From: Lyophyllum atratum
Lineage: Eukaryota; Basidiomycota; Agaricomycetes; Agaricales; Lyophyllaceae
Reading direction: 5' to 3'
DNA length: 64,000 bases
Assembly (NCBI GenBank): GCA_014905825.1
Contig: JACGCN010000015.1
Location: forward strand, 930,001-994,000
Shown here: positions 53,958-64,000 of the stretch, piece by piece
How the letters are laid out: every line of letters begins with the position of its first letter
Position numbering within the stretch: the stretch's first letter is position 1
The notes under the pieces: generated by a model
The model's database searches: none
What the model was told of the DNA's origin: nothing
What the model saw: only the letters and a program-made list of their open reading frames with translations
Translations under genes and position numbers: made by a program

Positions 53958-55104
53958 TTGCTGTGCGTGTGTTGCTGCTGCTGCTGCGCTGGCGGGTGGG
54001 TGGCGGCGAGGGTGTTGGGATGGAAAGCTGGTGTCGTGTTGGTCTTATACCTTGAGGTGATTCGAGAACAATGCCCGCCGGCGAGCCGGGTCCAGGGCTG
54101 ATGCGAATGGACACGTGCCCGGCACAGCAATTGTCCCATCAAACTGTATCCTGACACAGATCCATCCATTCCTGCGCGAGGACGATCCCATTCCAGAATC
54201 TTCTTTGTCGATGAAACGACTACGTGTACGCTCACCCAGTCAACCCGTCAGAAGTCCTCCCTAATTGTTGTCTCGTTATAATATTCATTGTCAATCCATA
54301 CCCATGAGCGCTGATAACATTCTCCTTCCCACTCATTACCATCACTCTATAGCTATGCACAAGACCCCCTGCAAAACGGAACTCAGCAAGCTTCTCTTCC
54401 GTAACGCTACATATCCCAGATCCCCAAAAACGTCCTATGACCACCCTCCCCCAACCGCTTCTTCCAAGTCCCCTACCCCATCTCTTCCACTATTCCCAGC
54501 CAACAATAGCCTCCCCACCCATTGGCGGGAACTCTTGCATTGTCTTATTTTGGACACCTTTCGAGAGGGTCGGAGGGCCGCTGTTAGACCGGGCATCAAG
54601 AACGCTATCATCAGCTGACCGTTTGTTTTGGGTTCTTACCTATGTATGGACGCCTGTCAGACTCAAGGTCGCAGACTGAGAAGGATATGGAAGAAGCCGC
54701 CACTGGCATGCCCACACTCTGAGTCTATTCGCCAAATGCACCTCGCTTATACCCGCCTAGGTGCCGCGTCCTTGTTCTGTATTCACCTAGACTCTGGTTT
54801 CCCACAAGCGCTCCAGTCCCTTGTAATCCCCCCTCCCTCCATGCCGACCTCGAACCCAAGCACGCATACGGGGTGCTTCCCTTCGCACGTCGTCTTCCTC
54901 GTTCACAGCCTACCTCTGCCTGACTAATCTTACCCAGGTCCCCACCCCCCCACCACCAGATCAGAAGGAGCCCGAATCTGCATTGAGGCAAAGAAGATCG
55001 AAGCCTGAAGGATCGACGCCGCACGGCTCAGTACGTCCCGGGTCCCGAGATCTAAAGGAACGAACCCGGATCCGAGTCGAGCGTCTGTTCATATATAAGG
55101 TACC
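53958..55104. other. Intergenic region left of the TIR element
   Basis: About 1.1 kb without a recognised gene. Contains a CAGCAGCAG-type patch (53965-53990) and pyrimidine-rich plus-strand tracts near 54430-54500 and 54900-54960. Confidence 0.45.
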
Positions 55105-55630
55105 TATGGTGCCGTTCACTTAGCCACCACCTGTTTGTCGTAAGGTCTAGAGCTCGCTTATAAATCAACAGTTTTCTTATTCCTCATGTCAAACGACTCC
55201 TTTTGATGAGAGGATGAAACCTACTAGAGGGATTTTCGATATCTTCAAAACTGGCCGAGTTGAGAAAAAAAATTGAGGTCAATTTGGCAGTGTGTAGAAA
55301 CGTGATATTCTAGTGGTCAAAAGCTGTAGCTACGTTATTTGGGATGCGTTGGTGAGATTCGTACTTCGTTGAGCTGTATTTTCGAACGTGCAGTTGGGCA
55401 TCTCGGGTTGCCATCCCATCCCGATATGCGGCCATCGATCGCACTATCCAGCTCTTCAATCACTAAATCTGCTAAGTATGCTCCTCAGACAGCGTACAGT
55501 GCTTCAGAGCTACAGAAGCTATTGAGAGCGAGCTATTTGGACCCGATTTCGGTGCAGCAAAAAAAAAATTGGCCTCCGGCCGATTTGGCAGTTAACCAAA
55601 AGAGGTGGTGGCTAAGTGAACGGCACCATA
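55105..55630. mobile_element. Short element with 28-bp perfect terminal inverted repeats (MITE-like)
   Basis: TATGGTGCCGTTCACTTAGC and eight following bases at 55105-55132 are the exact reverse complement of 55603-55630. The bases just outside remain partly complementary. The interior of about 470 bp has no transposase; two related words (an A-run followed by ATTG...TTTGGCAGT) occur at 55264 and 55561. Size and termini fit a non-autonomous DNA transposon. No target-site duplication is clear. The 122-codon ORF 55339-55707 crosses the right end and is not called. Confidence 0.7.
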
Positions 55631-57018
55631 CCTACTTTAAAAAGGCACTCGGAGCGCCAAGTTTCAAGGGTTTTTTTCATTTAATCTTTGGGAAGGCGTC
55701 GACGTAGTGGGATATCGGTTCGGTGCTCCTGCTCTTTTGGCGGTACCGCTTGGAGGGAGGTTGCCATGTATCTGAGTGCTGGATACGACTCTTAGCGGGG
55801 CTGACGAGGCTATCAGGGTAGGTCATTTGGATACATAGACCAATGGGCCCGGCGGCATGCGCACCTCCTCTTAGACGTTGCCCAAGTTCCCTCCCTCCAG
55901 TCTCATCCTTGACACCCTTGTTCCCGCTGCGCTGGTCCTCCCAACGACGTACTACGAAACGGCGAACAACGACCCAGGAGAGAAGGGGCGCTATCGTGAC
56001 GTCGTGATGCAGGTGTTTCCCTCAACTTTAGCGTTGCATTCTCGACGCCCTTTGTCGTCGAGGATACCGTCACGCTCCGGACATCCTCCCCCTCCCTCAA
56101 CAAGAGCGCGCGGGGCCCAGATGGCTCGACCACGCGGCTGCCACTCGCAAGTCCACCGAACCAAATCACTCCGACTCAACCATCTCACCGCCCCCTGTCG
56201 CTCGCGCTCCCTACCGTTCCTCCCCCCTTCCCGATCTCCCCGTTCGCGCGGTGTACAGCCGAGGATACCCCCCACTCATAGCTCCGCGCCTAGCTGGGTC
56301 TTGATCATCCGTTAGATCCAGAACGCCACGACGCTTCTCGGATCCCGTAGCGAGACACGTTTCAAGAATCGACCTGTACTTTGCCTGCACTGACAGGGCT
56401 AAGCGATGTCACGACACCGCGTCGCTCGACACGGAGCACCTGGCATGATCCATCAACGACGTCCAACAAAAACTGAAACTGACTACATACCTACCGGGCT
56501 GATGAGGTCTGATCCATGGCCACCTGAAATTCCGAAACCACCGGCACATGTTCAGCAGCAATCCATGAAGCAGATAGACAGATAGACCCCACCTGAGACG
56601 AACTAACCTCACGCGCGTCTGTGGGTAGACAGAATCGCAGGCTGAAGACGCGGTACTGTATCAGCACGGACTGAGCCAGCCGTTTATGCGTACGGTGGCA
56701 GATCTGCACGCGCTTGTCTCGCACGATGCGTATCACGGACGGATGTTGGGTCCATTCCCATCTCCGCAACTATGATCAGAGAACAACCGGTGTCTATCAT
56801 GGTGTTCGGGTCTTGTGTTTAGCTCTTTTGGATGACAACGAATATCCCTGACCTCGTACACCACCATGACCGCAACCAAGCATGGATTAGATACATACGC
56901 GCTAGATATACACACACTAAAACTGAGGTTCGGTTAGCGCTAAAGTCAGATAGGAAGAAAAAGTGGACGCACCTAATGATACATCCGTATAACAATAAAA
57001 ATAAAATACCAGCAGAAA
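55631..57018. other. Intergenic region right of the TIR element
   Basis: About 1.4 kb without a recognised gene; the right end holds the 3' flank of MIS12. Frames at 55878-56315 (plus) and 56409-56769 (minus) have no known domain. Confidence 0.45.
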
Positions 57019-57978
57019 TTATTCCTCCATATCCATATCCTCTCCCCCCGCCGAGCCCACCGCACCCAAATCCATCCTCACCCCATCCATAGCCTCCACC
57101 GCCTTCCTTAACTGCTCCGCGCGCCCAACTTCCCCCACCTTCTCCATCAACGTATCCACCACGGACTGCCCGCCCGCGGCCCCCGACTCCGCCTTCCTTA
57201 GCAGCTGCGCAACGGCCCAGTTCTTGTACCCCGTCGCGCTCGTCTCCCACGGGCGTTTCCCCGGCTCGTGGTGGCTGAGCGAGGCGAGTGTGGAGGGATC
57301 GAGGGGAGGGAGGGCGGAGACGGCGGTGTACATGGAGATGACTTTTGATGGGAGGGCGGCGAAGACATCAAGGGAGGGTGCCTCGAGTAAGGATAGTTGC
57401 TCCAGCTGCTCATCCGCGCGCCGGCGTTCTCGTTTGGATACTTGGATAGCCCGTGTTAACATCCGGCGGAGCCGTCTTTGCTATACACCCATCAGTGAGC
57501 GGGGACGGGGCCGTAACCAATCGTCGGGATCACGTACGTTGTCAAGCTGCTTCCTCAGCTCCTCCAACTCCTCCATCAGCTCCTGCTCCCTCTCAGGCGT
57601 CGTCGACAGATCCAACCCCTGCTGATGCGGCAGCACAATCGGCAGCCCGGGCGGGATCGCAAAGATATTCCTTAGCGACCACGCCTCGAAGAAGTCAAAC
57701 GCGATGTCCGTGTGGTACTCCAGCAGCGTCTGGAACGCCACCAGCCCCTGCTCCACCTCCTGCGTGCTATCCCAGTCGCCGCCCTCGCGCTCGGCGCGTG
57801 CGTCGGCCCATTTCTCGAGGAACTCTTCCATGCCGTTGACACCGTCCTGCACGGCGTTGTTCGCGATGTTGATTATGTCGTCGAGGAGGAGCTGGGGTGA
57901 GAATCCAAGGATTTCGGGGAGGAGGAGAGGGGGGGCGAGTTGGGCTTGGTGCGTTGGGCCTGGGCCGTTGGATGCCAT
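57019..57978 (-). CDS. Kinetochore protein Mis12/Mtw1
   Basis: Exons complement(57019-57480, 57538-57978), 300 aa. The N-terminal head contains LLPEILGFSPQLLLDDIINI, then ANNAVQDGVNGMEEFLEKWA, matching Mtw1 (GYPPISLVDDIINAVNE...EKYL) and human Mis12 (FGFTPQ). The region EVEQGLVAFQTLLEYHTDIA, FDFFEAWSLRNIFAIPPGLP corresponds to the family's LE-LLE...FD--E-YVLRN-L-IP block. A coiled coil (EREQELMEELEELRKQLDN) crosses the intron into QRRLRRMLTRAI. The acidic end is EDMDMEE. Mis12 is a subunit of the MIND/Mis12 complex that links centromere chromatin to the KMN network. Head to head with an Alba gene. Confidence 0.9.
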
Positions 57979-58253
57979 GGCGTGAAGCGATCGACCGGGA
58001 GTCGCGTCGGAGGCGGAGTGGAGGAGGACAAGACGCAGATGTCACAGGTCATGCGATGTGACGATTCCTCGAGGCGTTGGGAACAATCAAGGACAAACAA
58101 CCTGCAAGTTGGACCCGATCTCAACCAGCTAACGCGTCGACCTGTGCTGATATGACCCTTTCACGCTCTAAGCCTGCATAAAGGTAAGGAACAGTACCAT
58201 TTGAGGTGTCTCTGATGGTTGAAAGTATTTGTAGTATTTCCATCGACTCACTC
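57979..58253. promoter_or_regulatory. Divergent promoter region of MIS12 and Alba genes
   Basis: 275 bp between two outward-pointing start codons, so regulatory sequence is probably shared. No specific element assigned. Confidence 0.4.
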
Positions 58254-59125
58254 ATGGCTGAAGCACAACAATCCAATGCTGCCCATGATCCAAGACCAAC
58301 CGAGGAATCCGGACCTCATCTCATTCGAATCACTGATCACGGAAAAATCAAAGCATGGGTCGCGTTTTCTCTTACTTTTCTCGAGGTACCTGCTCCAGAG
58401 TCTCTCAATTCATCGTAACTAATCCAGGACTCCATTCAGACACACGAGGACAGACCTATCGTGTACCACACGCTTCCTCCATCCTCCGTAGCACCCCCGA
58501 CGACAAATGACGGGACGACCGCCCCGGCCAAAGGAATAGCCGGCACTTCGAGAAGGCGCACAACTCCCAAAGCCACGCCAACATCAACCGTCCCGCGTCT
58601 CTTGTCCGTCGTCGAGATCGTTAAACGCGAGTTCATCAAGTCGCTCGAAGCGGAACATTCCCCGCGACTCGCGGGATTGCATCAATACAACGAGATTGGG
58701 TGCCTTGAAGACCTCGCGACGTTCGTTGAGGAGCCGCAGACGGAGGAGGACAGGGCCGCTGAGATTGCGAGCGCGTTGAGTGGGGGAAATCAGTGAGTGC
58801 CCTTCTCATTTGGTTCTCTAGCCAGTACTAATCATACACAAATGCTAGCCTGAAGCAGAAACAAACGCCGTACATGAAGATCACACTCTCCAGTCGTGCT
58901 CTGCCAGAACTCCTGGAGAAAGGCGCGACGTGAGTACCCTACCCACAAGAGCTATCGTTCCTTGCATGCTCACGCGGGATATGGCGGTGTAGGTATCAGC
59001 CGCCGGTAATACGCAAGCTGTCGAAGTCCGCCAAGATGCGAATGAAGAAGCGGGATCGCGCTGCTAAGCATTCGACGACCCTGGAGGCTGCTGCTGCGGG
59101 ATCTGATGATATGGTTCCTGGTTGA
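58254..59125 (+). CDS. Alba-domain protein, RNase P/MRP subunit Rpp25/Pop6-like
   Basis: Exons 58254-58385, 58428-58792, 58849-58929, 58993-59125 close in frame (236 aa). The Alba fold is seen in PHLIRITDHGKIKAWVAFSL (strand 1 and helix 1), VPRLLSVVEIVKREFIKSLE (helix 2 region), LHQYNEIGCLEDL and YMKITLSSRALPELLEKGAT (last strand). A Pro/Thr-rich insertion (residues about 60-100) separates the two halves. The basic C-terminus (KSAKMRMKKRDRAAKHS) suits RNA binding. The Rpp25/Pop6 family pairs with Rpp20/Pop7 on RNase P and RNase MRP RNA. An in-frame ATG at 58206 is possible but less likely. Confidence 0.8.
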
Positions 59126-61500
59126 GGCTTGTCTCTCTTTGTTGTGCACAGTGCGACATTAAACCCTGCAAACGATCCAGATGCCCTCTAATAGTGGATG
59201 CGTTCTGGCTTCCATTTCCGCTACATAGGACTTCCGCCTTATCAACGAATGGTATACTGCAGCGCGCTGGTGACGCCGATTTAGTCTATTACCGTCAACT
59301 ATGTCCTGTCGTAAACCTTGTAAACCCTGTCGATGACCCACAATCACGCAATAGTGGCCGGGAAATTGGAAATTATCTACCCTCATTCCAGTTAGACGAC
59401 TCGAACACTCATGACAAGCCTTTCGAAGAAAATGTCGTTGGGACAATGAGAACCGTTGGAGACCAAGGATGCCAGCAAGGCTGCTATGCAAGTTACCAGA
59501 GTTCTTACTCCGAACGAGTCAGTTCAGGCGGTAAGTCGCAATCCTAACCCGTGGACCTTATCATTCAGGGCCTTCATTGAGGCACGTCCGAAACGAACAC
59601 GGCCTGGGTAAAGAAGTAGGCATAAACGAGGCATACCAAAAGCGTGCATAATACCTGCGACAAGTTCTTCAGTTACGTAGTCCCTTCTCAGTACGCAAGT
59701 ATCCATCCGAACTCAAAAAATATATTTTCCAGCAGCAGACCTATTCTTCGTAATGTCCCTCAGGGAGCAGCCAGCATATCACTGGGTCATACATATCGTC
59801 ATCCTGCCAATTTCAAATACTTATCGCCTTACTCAGTTTAGCTGCTTCCATGATTGACGAGTCGGCGGAGGTTCTACTAACAGCGCATGCCAGTTGCCCT
59901 TGGTCACAAGGTCGAATCATATTGCAAAACCTCAAGGCGTGGTGGCGTTAGAAGCATGTCAGCCGACACCGCGGGAGAAAGGGACTGTGTCTTTGTCTGG
60001 GCTTGGAGTTTCTGTCTAGTATAGAATATTCGCAGGGTAATTTCGAACCCATAGTGAAGGTGAGCATGTGTCGAAGCCCGTTGAACGTCCGTGGTTTTGC
60101 TCCAAATCGTCATCTGTTGGCCTCTGGTGATTTGCCATGGGGTCTCTCCTCTGTTCTCATGGAGGGGCTCTACGCTCGCCAGTTTGCCAAACACATCATA
60201 AGAGCTCTCGTTTAGACTGTGACCCTAGCAGAGTACTCACTCGTACCATAATGCAATATCAATTCGGAACTGTGCACATCGACCCTTTTGGTCCCCTGAT
60301 ATGCCATGCCAGCAGAGTTGCGCATCCGAGTGAGCCGATCGTGAATGAACGATACAAGGGTCTCACTCGCCGTCCATAGGCGGGCCCACACCCTTCTTTC
60401 TTAAACTCTCGGTGCGTTTACCTTCAAGAAAAGGACCATGCTACATTGTGCTCGGCTGCGGCAAGACGTGTATGTATCGACCCGCCAGGATTGCCATTTT
60501 TCCCTGCGAGATCATTGGTCACAATTTGGTATGACGCAGCTTATGGCAGATTTTAAGGTAGACGTGCCTGCCGTCGTCGATGTCATGACGTCGTCAGTGA
60601 CTCTTCCGTTCCAGTTGACTTTTAAGGAGTAGCAAAGAGTAAAGTACTAGCCGCGAGCACGTAGAAAAGCAGTTTGTGGTGGAGGAGGAGGAGGAGTTTA
60701 TTATACTGACACGGTCCCCAATTGGAACAGCCAGTTTACCGTGGGCCCTACTTATGTAACTAGGTATCTAGTGACACGATGTAATACTTCGAACCCACGG
60801 AACACACATACCTACTAAGGGGGGCGATTGCCCAAACCCAATTAACAGCAGCCCCCGGCCCTCGCGGCAGGATAGCACGGGTAAAACCCTGTGGGAGCCC
60901 GGCAGCAGTTCCCTGCATACTGAACATAACTCCCCGTCTTCCAGGACTGCATCAATTGAGAATGTTCATCTTCCCTTAGAGCATGCATGCAAAATCGACA
61001 ACTTCGATTCACACTTTATCGTACATTAACATGGCCCTGCATAGAAGACCGCAAAGACATCATACACATACTGCGCAAGCAGTGCGACCATGACATCAGA
61101 CACTCTGAGCCACTAACTCGCGGATTCCGAGTTCTATTTATAGAACGAGGATATATCAACCTGCCTTGCGCGTGGGAATCAGAGCACAAAAAAGTGATGG
61201 CGTGATGGCATTACGTGACCTGATTTAGTCATGTCCTAACGCTCATTCCCAGCGTTCACTAGCGTTCACTGCCCTTGGCCTCGCTGCAGTAAGTGAAATT
61301 TGCGGTGATTACTTTCGCATGTACCTATGCATTCTCTTTTTAGGATGAAATAATTGAGTCTACATAGTGACCAGCATTCTGAGCCTGGGAACATCCTGAA
61401 GTTCACTCATTCTTTAAGGTGTCGACATGCCCTACCAAATGCCCTGTACACGGAACCCCCTCCTAAGTATGGCAACAGCGACTGCTCAGCGCTAAGCGCC
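59126..61500. other. Gene-poor region, left part
   Basis: No gene recognised. Frames up to 141 codons (59122-59547) look random. A GGA microsatellite lies at 60681-60696. At 60820-60900 a GC-rich patch (GCAGCCCCCGGCCCTCGCGG) stands out from its surroundings, but I cannot assign it. Confidence 0.4.
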
Positions 61501-64000
61501 AGCTTCGCATTGTAATCTGCCCTAAACCAAACAAGTCCGGAACCCCGAACGCATAGATTAACGTCATATCTAATCAGTGATTTGCTAGTTAACTTTCATG
61601 TTCAACATCGTTCGTCGTCGACTCTCGCTACCACCACGTCACGCTGGACCGCTGTACAGCCGTGAAACTTCTTATAATATGTTTCATGTTTTATCAATGG
61701 GTTTGGTGTCCTTACCGTGCTGAACTTGTTCAATTTAATTTTACAGGTATATTATGCTTTTTCCACACAGCGCCCTCCTCCGCTTTAGAAGGATCGTGAG
61801 ATGGTGGGGCAGGAGTAATGGCAACCCTTTGTGCCACTCCCTGCAGATTTGGCAAGGAAAAGCATGCAGGGGTTCACGCGACTCTCAAAGGAGCAAGGGA
61901 AGGGGGAAAAACAGCAGGGCAGACGCCAGGTGGGCGAGAGCCATTTAGGTGCGTCCGGCTACCTCTCTATGACTACTAACCTCATGTACCCCACTCATAG
62001 CCATTTCTGCCCCTCTGCCTCGCAGCAGCGGAGAACGAGCACACGACCCCAATCTCCATGCGAACCCGCATGCCCCCACTACGTCGCCACACAAGCACAG
62101 TACTTTCCACCGCACAAGCCTCCTCTAACTCCCAACGACGGCTCTCAGAGCCAAGCCGCCACACCACGGAGGCATCTAGCAACTACTTCGGTGCTCACAT
62201 ACATCGCGCACCCACCCACCTTGGCGCCCGAGCGCAGCTCGCTCGATGACTTTTTTTAGGATATACACACTCTGCCTCTCGTACGCACGAGAGCCGGCAG
62301 GGCCTCAGCGCTGGTGAGGTGCTTCCACCCTACGTCGAGGACCTTCCTCCGATATACGCTATCATTGTCATCAAAGCCCTCGAGGACGTCACGCTCGCGC
62401 GTTAATAGCCATTCTGACCCCTCCGCCCGGCGTCTAGCATTGCGCCGCCTCCACTTGCGGTAAGAGGCCAACCGACACCACACCTCGAGGCCTGAATCGT
62501 CAAGCAAACCGTTGAATTGACCTCCAAAATGCCCGCTCGTTTGATTTATCTGACCAAGGTTTCGACAGTCGACAGGTACCTTTCCTTCCTGATTTCTCTC
62601 GATCATTGCTCATTGCTTTTTCGAAGCTTGAGTGCGCGACATCATGACGCATTCGCATCATCCAAATCCTTTCGTTCGTCGGGCGACGCTGCGATGGAAA
62701 AGGGCGGTACACAATGTGACCAAAAATCCGGTTATTTCTACTCGGTAACCATAGAGCTCGCCGCACATATCGTATGGCTCTACGCGCCCCTACCAACATC
62801 CCAAACGGTTTCGCTCCTCTCCGACAGCATTCACTGAAGAGTTGATCGGGGAGTACACTGCAGGCTTGACAATGTTATCGTGAACCATTCGAATCCTCGA
62901 GCAGGACCTTAGAAACTGATATCTGTCTTGGATGATGCTGCACAACCGAGCATGGGCCATGACGGAGACCTGTACAGCCCAGCCAAGAACAGATTTTTCG
63001 AAATCCCAAACCGTTGACTACATAGGCTGATCAAGGTTTTTATATTACTCAGTCCGTCGACATAGTCATTCCCAACGCATGGGCAGTCGACTCAGCCTGT
63101 CTCTCGTCGTTCGAATTGAATATTCGAAAGACGCGAAACCTCTTTGATGTCGTAAGTTGTGGACCAAACGCACAAGATTCGCGACCTCTCCGATTATTGC
63201 TACCGCTACCCACACACCAGTGCCGTCGCAAGCAAGGATTTGCATGTGCTATACATTTTATATTTTATTTTGATCTTCCTTACTATAACATTTGCGGTAC
63301 TGGGCTTCTCAAGGCGAGATGCACACGGGCACACACATATTTCCCCCATGGAACAGAGGGGAGGGAGGGGCCGCGGAATTGGCGCGCGCGGCGTAGACAT
63401 CAGATAACTTAGGAGATGGCTAAGGTGGGTGGGCGCGGCAAGGGCAGGGTGGGTGTGCATCTGGAGATGTAGGTTTCTTCACAACTGTGGCTAGTATGAG
63501 CCTAGTCTGAGCCCATGGCTCATATTAGCTAGTGAGGGTGGACAACGCTCGGGGGCCCAACTTATCCCAAACATATGCTAACATCATCCGTTACATTCCC
63601 GGAAAACAAGAACTCGGACATGCCGTTCATCGGCCCACTAGCACCAGTCAACACAAGCAGATCAAGTGACGTGCCCGAAACAACGCGGGCCCATCGCGCT
63701 CATCATCAGTCGGGAAAGGCGGGGTCCAAGGACACTTCATGGGCGGTTCAACACCTCCACCCCCGACGACCATTTTTGATCGTTGAGCGGAGCAGGATCA
63801 AGGACACTGTCGTCCGTCTTCCACACGTGTCCGAAGAGAAAATAATTTTTCGACATCTGTCGGCCGAACCCGCCGACCCGCTCCGAGACGTCTCACCGTC
63901 GTTGTAGCCGGCGAGCAGAGGCCCTCCGACGTCGCAGCATCCCCAGCAGGAGAGGCTACTTCCCTGGATCTATCGCTTGTCCACTCCCTCAACATCATAG
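61501..64000. other. Gene-poor region, right part
   Basis: No gene recognised on either strand to the window end. The longest frames (61831-62259 plus, 62256-62606 minus) have no known domain. A gene could begin beyond the window edge. Confidence 0.4.

Noticed and set aside
55339..55707. 122-codon ORF in the TIR element
   Set aside because: It crosses the right terminal repeat and has no domain; the A-run inside (55561) makes it look accidental.
59122..59547. 141-codon frame directly after the Alba gene
   Set aside because: It overlaps the Alba stop codon in another frame and shows no resemblance to a known protein.
1..64000. CRISPR array, operon or other prokaryotic system
   Set aside because: The window is eukaryotic, with spliceosomal introns throughout; no regularly spaced repeats were seen.

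Overview
The window looks like chromosomal DNA of an agaricomycete (mushroom-forming basidiomycete). Genes are dense and cut by many introns of about 50-60 nt with GT..AG ends, codon use is GC-rich, and several families are typical of Agaricomycetes: an AA14-type LPMO, WSC-domain secreted protein, DUF6593 proteins, fungal seven-helix membrane proteins, and TPR arrays of the kind usually coupled to CHAT domains. An AA14 enzyme suggests a wood or litter decayer. All exon models were assembled by hand from splice signals and reading-frame closure; there is no transcript evidence.

Layout. 0-2.7 kb: eIF2A. 3.2-8.2 kb: tandem pair of TPR-array genes on the minus strand, the second broken by one nonsense codon. 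8.4-10.9 kb: tandem pair of NAT8-like membrane acetyltransferases. 11.4-15.7 kb: a DIRS-like tyrosine-recombinase retrotransposon (minus) with three long open ORFs (Gag, RT/RNase H, YR). 16.2-17.0 kb: ATG101, then an intron-bearing tRNA-Arg. 18.2-20.9 kb: a BTB protein and a seven-helix membrane protein. 22.4-24.2 kb: AA14-like LPMO, then tRNA-Glu. 25.9-27.3 kb: another seven-helix protein, followed by a dead copy of the LPMO 3' end. 28.3-37.5 kb: GGC1-type mitochondrial GTP/GDP carrier, a small membrane protein, mitochondrial ribosomal protein uS7m, carnitine acetyltransferase and a two-WSC secreted protein. 38.7-47.0 kb: two DUF6593 genes and one remnant around a 14-TM MFS permease and the autophagy lipase ATG15. 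47.5-48.0 kb: SnoaL-like protein. 53.3-54.0 kb: one hypothetical ORF. 57.0-59.1 kb: divergent pair of kinetochore MIS12/MTW1 and an Alba-domain (RNase P/MRP-like) protein. The stretches 48-53 kb, 54-57 kb and 59-64 kb hold no gene I can support, but contain a tandem repeat, microsatellites and a short TIR-bounded element.

The genes do not form one pathway. Loose themes are mitochondrial and acyl metabolism (GGC1, uS7m, carnitine acetyltransferase) and vacuole/autophagy (ATG101, ATG15, a vacuolar-type permease). The most unusual points are the roughly 1.44 kb Gag/RT stretch open in two frames in the retroelement, the nonsense-broken TPR paralogue, and very small inferred exons (2, 7, 9, 10, 11, 17, 18 and 22 nt) that protein motifs require.
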